64,000 bases of DNA from positions 310,001 to 374,000 of the forward strand of contig NZ_CP034145.1 in the NCBI RefSeq assembly GCF_003856835.1, written 5' to 3'. Under the pieces are notes generated by a model, which saw nothing but the letters and a program-made list of their open reading frames with translations, was not told the DNA's origin and searched no databases. Below, piece after piece: positions 1 to 9,422 of this stretch. Source of the stretch: Haloplanus aerogenes (lineage in GTDB: Archaea; Halobacteriota; Halobacteria; Halobacteriales; Haloferacaceae). Position 1 is the first letter of the stretch. Each line of letters opens with the position of its first letter. Made by a program: the position numbers and the translations under genes.

Positions 1-775
<775 letters not shown>

Positions 776-857
776 ATCTGATTCGCACTGTGACCTGATC
801 TGACTGATCGGGTCCAGGCGTTAACTGGATCGCACGTACATACGGTAGTTCGACCCA

Positions 858-898
858 CCGACAGTGGTCTGATGACGGTTCGATTCCGTCGGTCGGCA
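858..898 (+). other. tRNA-like mini-element before 5S rRNA
   Basis: A T-arm lookalike (gacgg 874-878, loop ttcgatt, ccgtc 886-890) is stacked on an acceptor-like stem (ccgac 858-862 with gtcgg 892-896), ending just before the 5S gene. There is no D-arm or anticodon arm, so it is not a tRNA gene. In Haloferax volcanii the 5' end of 5S rRNA is known to be made by tRNase Z acting on such a tRNA-like structure. That role here is inferred from position and shape. Confidence 0.7.
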
Positions 899-899
899 T

Positions 900-1021
900 G
901 AAGGCGGCCAGAGCGGCAGGGACACACCCGTACCCATCCCGAACACGGACGTTAAGCCTGTCTGCGTATCGGCCAGTACTGGAGTGCGCGAGCCTCTGGG
1001 AGACCCGATTCGCCGCCTCAC
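900..1021 (+). rRNA. 5S ribosomal RNA
   Basis: The sequence carries the conserved 5S core (cccgtacccatcccgaacacgg near 927-948 and ggagtgcgcgagcctctggga near 980-1001). Its terminal helix is formed by ggcggc at 903-908 and gccgcc at 1012-1017. It lies about 125 bases after the 23S gene and is followed by tRNA-Cys. Ends are estimated to within a few bases. Confidence 0.93.
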
Positions 1022-1118
1022 CATTCATACTTCATTTCATTCACTCGGCGAGCGACGGCCATCCGTCCACTCGTCGCCGTTCAGCACCCGCGAGCGACGG
1101 CGTCATCGCCGACCGCTA

Positions 1119-1130
1119 GGCTTAAGCGCC
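1119..1130 (+). promoter_or_regulatory. TATA box for tRNA-Cys
   Basis: The motif ggcttaagcg sits 25-33 bases upstream of the tRNA-Cys 5' end, the normal distance for an archaeal TATA box. It suggests tRNA-Cys can be transcribed independently of the rRNA operon. Confidence 0.55.
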
Positions 1131-1152
1131 GGACACCGATACTATCGAACGC

Positions 1153-1228
1153 GCCAAGGTGGCAGAGTTCGGCCTAACGCAGCGGCCTGCAGAGCCGCCC
1201 ATCGCCGGTTCAAATCCGGCCCTTGGCT
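1153..1228 (+). tRNA. tRNA-Cys (GCA)
   Basis: The acceptor stem is gccaagg (1153-1159) with ccttggc (1221-1227). The anticodon stem gcggc/gccgc encloses the loop ctgcaga, giving anticodon GCA for cysteine. The T-arm is cggttcaaatccg-like. No CCA is encoded. The gene is immediately downstream of 5S rRNA, a typical haloarchaeal arrangement. Confidence 0.95.
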
Positions 1229-1319
1229 CTTCTGTTCGAGCAACACGAGAACGAAGAGCCATCCGGCTGCGATTTGAAGCGGGGAACGGAGCGGAGTGGC
1301 GTGACCGAGGTTCGAATCC
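1209..1319 (+). repeat. Inverted echo of the tRNA-Cys 3' end
   Basis: Two blocks of the tRNA-Cys 3' half recur inverted just downstream: ttcaaatc (1209-1216) pairs with gatttgaa (1271-1278), and ggctctt (1225-1231) pairs with aagagcc (1254-1260). A further T-arm-like string ggttcgaatcc lies at 1309-1319. No gene is visible in 1229-1357. It resembles the partial tRNA copies next to tRNA-Gly and tRNA-Thr in this window. Confidence 0.5.
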
Positions 1320-1357
1320 AGTCCGTTGATCGATGAGCGATGTCACCGCAGGCGACC

Positions 1358-2431
1358 CTACTCCGCGTCTCCCTCGTCTGCCATCCACCGTTGCCCGTAG
1401 GAGCGGTAGCCGTCGAACTCTCCGCGAGAAATCTCGCGCTCGATCTCCTCGCGTGTCTCGTCGCTGATGCGGACGAGGTGGCAGATCGGGTGCCCGGGTA
1501 GCGCGACCGGGTTTTCGAGGACGCCGACGATGAGGCCGGTAAAGGGTGCCTCGACGACGCGTTCCTCCGTATTGAAGTGATCCGTGATCGTACAGATCGC
1601 CTCGCCGTCGTGAACGAGGGGGTTCGGTCCCCACTCCATCTCGACGAGGCCGCCGGTGTCCGCCCGGAGCCAGCGTTTCTCCTCGCCGGGACCCATCACT
1701 TTCCGCCACTCGGGCTCGATCACCGTCCCTTCAGGGTAGACGCCGTACTCCGCGAGAACGCTCTCGACGCCGGTCCGCGCCTTCTCGATCAGGCCGGGCT
1801 GGAAGCGGTGCGCTTTCCCCATCTCGACGGTGATGGTCGGAATCCCGTTCCGGGAGGCGACAGCGCGGAGCGATCCGGCGTCGCCCTCGCCCGAGAGGAT
1901 CACGTTCGTTCCGAACGCCTCCGCGAGACGCTCCGTTTCGGGGTTGCCGATGTCGGCGCGGGCGTGGTACATCGTCGTCCGGTTGCGGGTCGAGGTGTGG
2001 AAGTCGAGACCGAGGTCGCACTGGCTCACGAACCGGGTGTACACTTGGTGGGCCATCCGCTCGGCTGTGTTCGACCGCTCCTTGCCCGGGAACGAGCGGT
2101 TGAGGTCCTGATCGTAGATGGGGAGATAGCGCTGCTGCGCCTGATAGCCGGGGACGTTCACGACGTGGAGGCAGACGAGCGTCCCGTGGATATCGCTTGG
2201 CCGGTAGCGGTCCGCGACCTCCTGTAACACCTTGACCCCGTTGAGCTCGTCGCCGTGGAGTGCCGCCGTCAGGCAGACTCGGGGACCGTCCGCCTCGCCG
2301 TTGATGATCGTCACCGGGATCTCCACCGGATCGCCGAGGTACGTTTCGCTCACCTCGTACCGGAACTGTCGTTTCTCACCGGGGTCGACGTCGGCGTCGA
2401 GTCGGAACGGACGGGGCTGGTCGTCGGCCAT
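1358..2431 (-). CDS. Succinylglutamate desuccinylase/aspartoacylase-family hydrolase
   Basis: A 357-residue zinc carboxypeptidase-like (M14-related) deacylase. The expected zinc ligands are visible: His59 and Glu62 in HGDELNG, and His145 in LDFHTS. The family arginine motif appears as DQDLNRSFPG at 107-116. The C-terminal part, with a lipoyl-like beta region around GLIVGVLENPVALPG, matches AstE/AspA family proteins. Members remove acyl groups from amino-acid-like substrates; the substrate here cannot be read from sequence. The gene stands alone, transcribed toward the rRNA operon. Confidence 0.85.
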   Translation of the reverse strand: MADDQPRPFRLDADVDPGEKRQFRYEVSETYLGDPVEIPVTIINGEADGPRVCLTAALHGDELNGVKVLQEVADRYRPSDIHGTLVCLHVVNVPGYQAQQRYLPIYDQDLNRSFPGKERSNTAERMAHQVYTRFVSQCDLGLDFHTSTRNRTTMYHARADIGNPETERLAEAFGTNVILSGEGDAGSLRAVASRNGIPTITVEMGKAHRFQPGLIEKARTGVESVLAEYGVYPEGTVIEPEWRKVMGPGEEKRWLRADTGGLVEMEWGPNPLVHDGEAICTITDHFNTEERVVEAPFTGLIVGVLENPVALPGHPICHLVRISDETREEIEREISRGEFDGYRSYGQRWMADEGDAE

Positions 2432-2500
2432 GGTCGCGATTGCGCCGCCGGGCAGTTAATCTCCCCCGACGCTATGGTGACGCCCGCCGAACGGGCGCAT

Positions 2501-2821
2501 ATGTCGACGCCGACTCGACGAGTAGCTGTCCGTCCCGCCCTCGTCGGCTCGCTCCTGCTCGTCCTCCTCGGACTGGTCGTCTCGACGGTCGCCACGTCGC
2601 TCGCGCTCGACGCCGGTGAACCACCTGCAACCGTCCTTCCGGGTCGGCTGGGGCTCGGCCTCGCCGCTATCGTATTCGTTCGCATCGCGGGTGTCTGCCT
2701 GTTGTGGGGCGTGGCGACGCGCTGGCGTCCTCGTGCCCGGGTGCCGTTGCTCGCCGCTGCCGGCGTGTTCTGGGTGCTGTGGGGGCTCTGGCAGGCGTGG
2801 CTCCTGTTGGCGCGAACGTGA
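2501..2821 (+). CDS. Small three-helix membrane protein
   Basis: A 106-residue protein with three hydrophobic segments (about residues 12-32, 50-70 and 80-100) separated by short basic loops such as TRWRPRAR. I do not recognise a family. The ATG at 2501 was chosen; an in-frame ATG at 2474 would add nine residues. It diverges from the hydrolase gene on the other strand with a 69-base gap, and ends 5 bases before the convergent small gene. Confidence 0.6.
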   Translation: MSTPTRRVAVRPALVGSLLLVLLGLVVSTVATSLALDAGEPPATVLPGRLGLGLAAIVFVRIAGVCLLWGVATRWRPRARVPLLAAAGVFWVLWGLWQAWLLLART

Positions 2822-2826
2822 GCCGC

Positions 2827-3144
2827 TCAGGCGGCATTCTCCGCTGCGGCCTGCTCGATTGCCGCCGTGACGGCCTCGCCCTCGTCGGCCCCGTCGTCGA
2901 CGGCTGCCTCGAACGCTGCTGTGAAGGAGTCCATCACGTCTTTGGCCAGTTCGCGCACGTCGGTCTCGGTGGGCTGGACGTTCTCGACGCGAGTCGACTC
3001 CTCGCGTTCCTCGTCGACGATCCACACCTCGAAGTTGCCGTCCCGTTCCGGCGTGGGCTGGAACTTCACCTCGACCTCGACGCTCCGGTTTTCGTACTCG
3101 CGGCGCCCGGTTTTCAGCCAGCCGTCTGGAACTGCTCGGCTCAT
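2827..3144 (-). CDS. Conserved haloarchaeal hypothetical protein
   Basis: A 105-residue soluble acidic protein. The N-terminal two-thirds looks beta-rich (SVEVEVKFQPTPERDGNFEVWIV), and the tail is an alanine-rich helix with EGEAVTAAIEQAAAENAA. No catalytic motif is visible and I cannot assign a function. Codon use matches the neighbours. It lies downstream of the ABC exporter gene on the same strand with a 75-base gap, so shared transcription is possible but not shown. Confidence 0.7.
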   Translation of the reverse strand: MSRAVPDGWLKTGRREYENRSVEVEVKFQPTPERDGNFEVWIVDEEREESTRVENVQPTETDVRELAKDVMDSFTAAFEAAVDDGADEGEAVTAAIEQAAAENAA

Positions 3145-3219
3145 GAATCCTACTCTGTCGGTGATCGAAATAAGCGTGTTCGTCAGGCGGATCGTGGTGC
3201 CGACTCACAACGGGCCGCA

Positions 3220-5112
3220 TCAGTCGTCCACGATCCGCTGGGCGTCGGCTTGAGCGTTCCAGAGGGCGGCGTAGTCGCCGTCGTCCGCCAGCAGGTCGGC
3301 GTGCGTTCCCGACTCGACGATTTCGCCGTCCTCCAGCACGACGATGCGATCCGCGTCCCGAATCGTCGAGAGGCGGTGGGCGATGACGAAGGCGGTCCGA
3401 TCCTCGATGAGGCGGTCGAGACTCTCCTGGATCAGTTCCTCCGTCTCCGTGTCCACGTCGCTCGTCGCCTCGTCGAAGACGATGATCGCGGGGTCGTTGA
3501 GGAGGGCGCGAGCGATGGCGAGGCGCTGACGCTGGCCGCCCGAGAGTTTGACGCCGCGTTCGCCGACGAACGTGTCGTAGCCGTCGGGCAGGTCGGTGAC
3601 GAAGCCGTGGGCCTCGGCCGCGCTGGCGGCCTCGATCACGCGGTCACGCGCCGCGTCGTCGTCGCGGCGTTCGGCTGCCAGCGCGTCCCGGTCGCCGTAG
3701 GCGATGTTCTCCGCGACGGTGCCCGAGAACAGGTAGGGGTTCTGCTCGACGATGGCGATCTCCTCCCGGAGCGCGTCGAGGTCGTACTCGCGCACGTCGA
3801 CGCCGTCGATGCGGACGCTCCCCGAATCCACACCGTGAAACCGGGGTACGAGTTTCAGGAGCGTCGACTTCCCCGCGCCGGTCGCCCCAGCGAGGCCGAC
3901 GGTGGTGCCCGCGGGTACGTCGAGCGAGACGTTTCGAACCACCGGCTCCCGGTCGCCGTAGCTGAAGGTCACGTCGTCGAAGGTCACGTCGCCGTCGACG
4001 CCGTCGGGCCGATAGGGATCGTCGGGTGACGTGATCGTCGGCTCCCGACCCAGCAGACCGAACACGCGCTCGGCGCTCGATTTCGCGAGCTGATACTTGT
4101 TCGCGGACTTGCCGACGCGGCGCATCGGGGAGTAGAGTCGCCGCAGGTAGAGAAAGAAGAGCGCGAAACTGCCCGCGGTGAGCGCTCCTTCGACGCCGAG
4201 GATGTTGTCCATGCCGCCGACGTAGAGGACGAGGACGAACACGACGCCGGTGAGGAGGCGGAGCGCGGCGAAGAAGGCCCGGCGGATGCGCAGGGCGGCC
4301 ACCTTCTCGTCGTGGTAGTCCTGACTCCGCTCGGCCACCCGGTCGCGCTCGAACCCGTAGCGGTTGAACGTCTTGATCACCGCTGCCCCGCCGAGGTTGT
4401 TCTCCAGCCGGGTATTGAGGCGGGCGACGGCTTCCCGAATCGACTTGTACCGCGGTTCGATCCACGTGAGAAAGCGGCCGCTGGCGACGCCGATGATGGG
4501 GACGGGCGCGAGCGCGATGGCCGCGAGTTTCGGCGAGTACGTCCAGAGGACGACGGCGATGCCGCCAACGGTGGCGACGACCCGAATCAGTTGCCTGAAC
4601 TCGGTGTTGAGGAACTGTTCTAACCTGTTGATGTCGCTGTTCAGCACCGACATCATGCCGCCGGTCTGGTGGTCGACGAAGAAGTCCATCGAGAGATGTT
4701 GGAGGTGGTCGTAGGTGTCGTTTCGCAGGTCACGTTGGATCTTCTGCGCGGCTGACTGGAGGAGGTAGCGGGAGCCAAAGCGGGTCAGGGAGCGGACGAC
4801 GTACGCGAGCGCCGCGATAGCGACGAGGCGTTCGAGGAGGGCGGTGCGGGCCGCGGCGCCGACGATGGGTTCGGCGGGGAGGAGGCGGACTCGCGCCAGT
4901 AGGCCCGGCTCGGCCGGCCCGTTGATGATCCGGTCGATGGCCGTCGCGACGAGAATCGGGGGCACGAGACGGGCAAACCGCGTACAGAACGCGGCGGCGA
5001 CGCCCAGCGACACGCGTGGCCAGTAGGGACGGGCGTAGGCGAGCAGACTCACCATCGGATGCCCGTCCAGCGTCTCCCGTACGTCCTCGAAACCGCCGTG
5101 GTCGTCCGGCAT
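3220..5112 (-). CDS. ABC transporter, fused permease and ATPase (exporter type)
   Basis: A 630-residue half-transporter of the MsbA/MdlB exporter class. Residues about 30-330 hold a six-helix transmembrane domain. The ATPase domain has Walker A GATGAGKST (409-417), signature LSGGQ (523-527), Walker B IIVFDE (543-548) and the switch His579 in IAHR. With both domains on one chain it would act as a homodimer, exporting a lipid, peptide or drug-like substrate. The substrate is not evident and no partner half-transporter is adjacent. Confidence 0.92.
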   Translation of the reverse strand: MPDDHGGFEDVRETLDGHPMVSLLAYARPYWPRVSLGVAAAFCTRFARLVPPILVATAIDRIINGPAEPGLLARVRLLPAEPIVGAAARTALLERLVAIAALAYVVRSLTRFGSRYLLQSAAQKIQRDLRNDTYDHLQHLSMDFFVDHQTGGMMSVLNSDINRLEQFLNTEFRQLIRVVATVGGIAVVLWTYSPKLAAIALAPVPIIGVASGRFLTWIEPRYKSIREAVARLNTRLENNLGGAAVIKTFNRYGFERDRVAERSQDYHDEKVAALRIRRAFFAALRLLTGVVFVLVLYVGGMDNILGVEGALTAGSFALFFLYLRRLYSPMRRVGKSANKYQLAKSSAERVFGLLGREPTITSPDDPYRPDGVDGDVTFDDVTFSYGDREPVVRNVSLDVPAGTTVGLAGATGAGKSTLLKLVPRFHGVDSGSVRIDGVDVREYDLDALREEIAIVEQNPYLFSGTVAENIAYGDRDALAAERRDDDAARDRVIEAASAAEAHGFVTDLPDGYDTFVGERGVKLSGGQRQRLAIARALLNDPAIIVFDEATSDVDTETEELIQESLDRLIEDRTAFVIAHRLSTIRDADRIVVLEDGEIVESGTHADLLADDGDYAALWNAQADAQRIVDD

Positions 5113-5158
5113 CTGGGTCTGGACGCCCTAATCGAGGCAGGCTAAAGTAACGTGTGTT

Positions 5159-6592
5159 TCATACGGCCCGCCGTAGCTCGACACAGAAGACGGCGCCGCT
5201 CGGCTCGTTGTCTTCGATCCAGACGCGGCCGCCGTACGTCTCGACGAGGTTGTCGACGAGGTAGAGACCGAGGCCGCTCCCGGGGCTTTCCAGTCCCTTC
5301 TCCCCGCGGCCGAACACTTCGCGCTTGCGCGAGTCGGGGATGCCCGGGCCGTTGTCGGCGATGCGGACGACGGCCGTCTCCTCCCGCACCGTCACGTCCA
5401 CGTCGATCTCGATGTCCGCCTTGTCGTTGTGGAAGACGGCGTTGTCGAGGAGGTTGCCGAACACCGAGGAGAGAATGGAGGTCGCCAGCACGTCCACGTC
5501 GGGCAGGTCGTCGTCGCCGCGAATCTCGATCTCCTCGGATCGGTAATCGAAGTTGGACCGAACGCGCTCGATCTCCTTCCCGAGGATGTCGTCGAGGCCG
5601 ATGGGTTCGAGTTCGGGATCGATCGTCCCGAGGATCTTGGCGAGGTCACCAACCGCCTCGGTGAGTTCCTTCGTGTGCGTCGCGGCGGTCATGACGCGTT
5701 CGAACGCCGCCACGTCCTCCTCGGGGATGCGGTCGGTGAGTTCGCCACCCCAGCCGAGGGCGACGGCCATGTCGTTACGGATGTCGTGGCGGACGATCTG
5801 ATTGAGGAGGGCGAGGCGGTCGCGTTCGGTTTCGAGGGCTTCCTCGGCTTCCTTGCGATCGGTCACGTCCTGTTGGAAGCCGACGTAGTGGGAGGGTTCG
5901 TCATCCTCGTCGTAGATGGGGGCGATGGTCACTTGGTTCCAGAACTCCTCGCCGTTGCGCCGGTAGTTGCGGACCTCGACGGTCACCGGCTCCAAGTTGT
6001 CGACGGCGCGGCGCATCTTCGCCACCGTCTCGGGATCGGTGTCCGGCCCTTGCAGGAACCGGCAGTTCCGCCCGATGACTTGCTCGACCGGATACCCCGT
6101 GATCCGTTCGAAGGCGGCGTTGGCGTAGATAACCGGATTGTCCTCCAGATCGGGGTCGGAGATAGTGATCCCGACCGGCGCTTCGTCCATCACCCGCTCC
6201 TTGAGGCGGAGGTCCGCCGCCACCTCGGTTCGGCCGACTCGGGCGGTGTGTGTCACGACCGCGTAGCGATTTCCCTCGTGGTCGAGTGTGGTGTACCGAA
6301 CGATCAGCGCCTCGCCGTCCACGTCGGCGTGGTAGGGGTACTCGCCGCTCTCGTCGCCGTCGCCTTCCAACAGCGCCTGTAGTCGGTTCCCCACGGCGAT
6401 CGCCTGTTCGTTCGACGACTGCAACAGCGCGTCGACGTACGGGCGGTCGGCGTCCGGAACGAGCGGGTGATCGTGTTCGGCCACGAACGCGTCCCACGAC
6501 GCGTTCGATTCGACGATCCGGCCCGTCTCGTCGATCACCGCGATCCGACCCACGAGTGTATCGAGGACCGCGCCGGTTAGTCCCGGTGCCAT
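5159..6592 (-). CDS. LOV/PAS sensor histidine kinase (putative blue-light receptor)
   Basis: A 477-residue cytoplasmic kinase with no membrane segment. An N-terminal PAS-like domain (about 10-120) precedes a second PAS domain (about 135-245) with all hallmark LOV residues: the GRNCRFLQ motif with photoactive Cys177, flavin contacts Asn209 and Asn219 (NYRRNGEEFWN) and Gln240. A HisKA segment follows with His269 (IVRHDIRND), then a HATPase_c domain with N, G1 and G2 boxes (DNAVFHND, DNGPGIP, GSGLGLYLV). The family forms a flavin-cysteinyl adduct in blue light. No response regulator lies next to it. The ATG at 6592 was preferred over one eight codons upstream. Confidence 0.88.
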   Translation of the reverse strand: MAPGLTGAVLDTLVGRIAVIDETGRIVESNASWDAFVAEHDHPLVPDADRPYVDALLQSSNEQAIAVGNRLQALLEGDGDESGEYPYHADVDGEALIVRYTTLDHEGNRYAVVTHTARVGRTEVAADLRLKERVMDEAPVGITISDPDLEDNPVIYANAAFERITGYPVEQVIGRNCRFLQGPDTDPETVAKMRRAVDNLEPVTVEVRNYRRNGEEFWNQVTIAPIYDEDDEPSHYVGFQQDVTDRKEAEEALETERDRLALLNQIVRHDIRNDMAVALGWGGELTDRIPEEDVAAFERVMTAATHTKELTEAVGDLAKILGTIDPELEPIGLDDILGKEIERVRSNFDYRSEEIEIRGDDDLPDVDVLATSILSSVFGNLLDNAVFHNDKADIEIDVDVTVREETAVVRIADNGPGIPDSRKREVFGRGEKGLESPGSGLGLYLVDNLVETYGGRVWIEDNEPSGAVFCVELRRAV

Positions 6593-6723
6593 ACTAATGC
6601 CGTCACGACCCACCACTTGGGGGCCATCGTAATAGACTTGTTCGCTCCCGCGACGGCGTGCGAACTGGTGGCTCCCCCGTGAAAGCCCGGATTTTTGTCT
6701 CGCCGTCCGTTGCGCTCACACGC

Positions 6724-7743
6724 ATGACCGACACGATGCGTGCAGCCGTCGTTCCCGAAGCGGGTGCCGACTTCGAACTCGTCGAGCGACCGGTACCGGC
6801 CCCCGACCCGTCCGAGGTCAGGGTCGCGGTCGACGCCTGTGGCATCTGTCACAGCGACGTGTTCGTCGTCGAAGGGACGTTCCCCGGCGTGAGCTACCCC
6901 CGGACGCCGGGTCACGAGGTGGTCGGCCGGGTCGACGCCGTCGGCGAGGACGTAACGTCGTGGAGCGAGGGCGACCGCGTCGGCGCCGGGTGGCACGGCG
7001 GCCACTGTTTCACCTGCGACCCCTGCCGCCGTGGCGACTTCCTCCAGTGTGAGAACGCGGAGATTACGGGGCTCACGTTCGACGGCGGCTACGCCGAGTA
7101 CGCGACCGTTCCTGCCGAGGCGCTGGCGGCCGTGCCCGACGACCTCGACGCCGTCGACGCCGCGCCCCTCCTCTGTGCCGGCGTCACCACGTACAACGCC
7201 CTCCGAAACAGCGACGCCCGCCCCGGCGACGTGGTGGCCGTCGTCGGCGTCGGCGGCCTCGGCCACCTCGGCATCCAGTACGCCCACGCCGCCGGCTTCG
7301 AGACCGTCGCCATCTCGCGGAGCCCGGAGAAACGCGACCTCGCGCTCGATCTCGGCGCTGACCACTTCGTCGACGCGAGCGAGGACGACCCCGCCGAGGC
7401 GTTGCAGGACTTGGGCGGCGCGCGAGTCGTCCTCACGACGGCGCCGTCGGCGGACGCCATCGAGTCGGTTGTCGGTGGCCTCGGTACCGACGGCGAGGTG
7501 GTCGTCGTCGGCATCCCCGGCGAACCGGTTCCGGTCGACGTGCAGCATCTCGTCGGCACCCGGAGCGCCGTTTCGGGATGGGGCTCCGGCCACGCCCGCG
7601 ACTCGCAGGACACCCTCGAGTTCAGCGATCTTCGCGACATTACGCCCGTCGTCGAACGGTTCGCCCTCGACGAGGTCGACGAGGCGTACCAGCGGATGCT
7701 CGACAACGACGCCCGCTTCCGGGCCGTCCTCGACATCTCGTAG
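6724..7743 (+). CDS. Zinc-dependent alcohol dehydrogenase
   Basis: A 339-residue medium-chain dehydrogenase. Catalytic zinc ligands Cys39 (CGICHSD) and His64-Glu65 (PGHE) are present, as are the four structural zinc cysteines 95, 98, 101 and 109. The NAD(P) fold follows with GVGGLGHLG. The enzyme would interconvert an alcohol and aldehyde or ketone with NAD(P); the substrate is unknown. A TATA-like gatttttgtc about 30 bases upstream suits a nearly leaderless transcript from the ATG at 6724. It stands alone between two signalling genes. Confidence 0.9.
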   Translation: MTDTMRAAVVPEAGADFELVERPVPAPDPSEVRVAVDACGICHSDVFVVEGTFPGVSYPRTPGHEVVGRVDAVGEDVTSWSEGDRVGAGWHGGHCFTCDPCRRGDFLQCENAEITGLTFDGGYAEYATVPAEALAAVPDDLDAVDAAPLLCAGVTTYNALRNSDARPGDVVAVVGVGGLGHLGIQYAHAAGFETVAISRSPEKRDLALDLGADHFVDASEDDPAEALQDLGGARVVLTTAPSADAIESVVGGLGTDGEVVVVGIPGEPVPVDVQHLVGTRSAVSGWGSGHARDSQDTLEFSDLRDITPVVERFALDEVDEAYQRMLDNDARFRAVLDIS

Positions 7744-7853
7744 CGGTCGTCAGCGACCGATCCGTTCGGCCGATCACACGAGACCCGCTCTGTTGGCTCC
7801 TCGCCCCCCTACGGGCCCGCTCTTCCAGTATCACCCGAGATAATTCGTGCAAT

Positions 7854-7898
7854 AGATATATACGGATCAAACCGAGTCTCGGCAGTAGTTACCGAGAC
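7854..7898 (+). promoter_or_regulatory. TATA box and start-proximal hairpin of the transducer gene
   Basis: A TATA-like agatatatac at 7854-7863 is followed by a perfect 7-base inverted repeat, gtctcgg (7876-7882) and ccgagac (7892-7898), ending two bases before the ATG at 7901. The repeat overlaps the expected transcription start and could be an operator or a leader hairpin. Function is inferred from position only. Confidence 0.45.
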
Positions 7899-7900
7899 CC

Positions 7901-9364
7901 ATGACAGTATCCCAACAGTCTGGACGGCCGGCGGACGAGTTTTCTCTCTCGTTCGACCGGATCATCGGCCGTATCGGCGCCCCTATCTTCATCCTTGATG
8001 CCGATCACGAGGTGGTCCTCTGGAACGGGGGAATGGAGGCGCTGACGGGGAGCAGCGAGGCCGACGCTCGTGCAGCCGATTCCGTCGGCGAGGCGTGGTA
8101 CCAGGACGGTCGGCGGGCGAAGACGCTCGCGGACAAGGTGCTCGAAGCTCCGGAAGACGCCCACCGCGAGTTCGACGTCGACCGCATCGACGACGGTGAT
8201 CACCCCGAGTATCGTGATCGGAGTACGTTCACCGACGCACGCGGCGACACGCGGCACATCGAGTTCAGCGCGTCGCCGCTGTACGAGAACGGCGAACTCG
8301 CCGGCGTGGTCGAACTCGTCAAGGACCGCACCGAGGACGTGCGCCGCCGCCAGCGGGTCGAGGATCTGGTCGAGGAAGTCACCGCCACCATGCACGCGAT
8401 TCAGCGCGGCGAACTCGGTGCGCGCGCTAACTTCGACGCCGACGAGTACGTGGACGAGGAACTGCTGACGGTCGTCGACTCGCTGAACGAGATGGGGGCG
8501 ACGCTCGACGGCCTCGTCGCCGACGTCGACGAACAGACCCGCGAACTCCGGGAGATCACGCAGGAGGTCGCGGACAGCGCGACCAAGATGGAGGAAATCG
8601 CCGACGAACAGGCCGACCGCACCGAGGAGGTGGCGGGCGAGGTGTCGAACCTCAGTGCGACCATCGAGGAAGTCGCCTCCACGGCCGACTCCGTTGCCGA
8701 CACGAGTCGGCAGGCGCGCGACCACGCCGAGGGCGGGCGCGAAGTCAGCGCCGAGGCCCGCGACGTGATGTCGTCGGTCCGAACGTCGAGTCAGGAGGTG
8801 CGCTCCGACGTCGACGACCTCAGCGACACCGTCGACGAAATCGACGAAGTGATCGAGGTGATCAACGACATCGCGGATCAGACGAACCTGCTCGCGCTGA
8901 ACGCCAACATCGAGGCGGCGCGCGCCGACCGCGACAGCGACGGGTTCGCCGTCGTCGCCAACGAGATCAAGTCGCTGGCTCAGCAGGCCCAGGACCAGGC
9001 CGGCGAGATCGAGTCGATGATCGTCGACGTGCAACAGCGCACGGACCAGACGGTCGACAGCCTCGAGACGACCGAGGATCAGATCGACGACGGCGTCGCG
9101 GAGGTCGAAGCCGGGATGCAGAAACTCGACGAGATCGTCGAGGCCGTCGGCGAGGCCGTGGCGGGCATCCAGGAGGTGTCGACGGCGACGGACGAACAGG
9201 CCGCGAGCGCCGAGGAGATCGCTGCCATGGTCGACGACGCCCGCGACCGCGCCGACCGGGTCGCCGAGGAGGTCCGGCAGGTCGCACAGGCCGCCCAGCG
9301 CCAGACCGAGAAAGTCGAAGAGATCGAACGCAGCGTCGGCCAGCTGCGCGGTGACTCCTCCTGA
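7901..9364 (+). CDS. Soluble PAS-HAMP-like methyl-accepting taxis transducer (Htr type)
   Basis: A 487-residue chemotaxis/phototaxis signal transducer with no membrane helix. A PAS domain covers about residues 18-140, a HAMP-like linker about 150-215, and a long coiled-coil signalling domain the rest. The hairpin tip that contacts CheA/CheW is clear at about 327-345 (DQTNLLALNANIEAAR). Glu/Gln pairs along the coil are likely methylation sites. The sensor is therefore cytoplasmic and the PAS domain probably binds the cue, such as oxygen, redox state or a ligand. No che genes lie nearby. Confidence 0.9.
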   Translation: MTVSQQSGRPADEFSLSFDRIIGRIGAPIFILDADHEVVLWNGGMEALTGSSEADARAADSVGEAWYQDGRRAKTLADKVLEAPEDAHREFDVDRIDDGDHPEYRDRSTFTDARGDTRHIEFSASPLYENGELAGVVELVKDRTEDVRRRQRVEDLVEEVTATMHAIQRGELGARANFDADEYVDEELLTVVDSLNEMGATLDGLVADVDEQTRELREITQEVADSATKMEEIADEQADRTEEVAGEVSNLSATIEEVASTADSVADTSRQARDHAEGGREVSAEARDVMSSVRTSSQEVRSDVDDLSDTVDEIDEVIEVINDIADQTNLLALNANIEAARADRDSDGFAVVANEIKSLAQQAQDQAGEIESMIVDVQQRTDQTVDSLETTEDQIDDGVAEVEAGMQKLDEIVEAVGEAVAGIQEVSTATDEQAASAEEIAAMVDDARDRADRVAEEVRQVAQAAQRQTEKVEEIERSVGQLRGDSS

Positions 9365-9422
9365 ACGATCTGCCGCCTCCGAAACGAATTTACTGACGAA
9401 CGTTACTCAGATTCGACTGACC

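Noticed and set aside
874-890. A tRNA gene between 23S and 5S
   Set aside because: Only a T-arm and an acceptor-like stem exist; there is no anticodon arm or D-arm. It is better explained as a processing element.
1309-1319. A second tRNA after tRNA-Cys
   Set aside because: Only the T-loop-like string ggttcgaatcc is present, without a matching acceptor stem.
2704-4029. A 441-codon plus-strand frame opposite the ABC exporter
   Set aside because: The exporter has Walker and signature motifs on the other strand; this frame has none and also crosses the small hypothetical gene.
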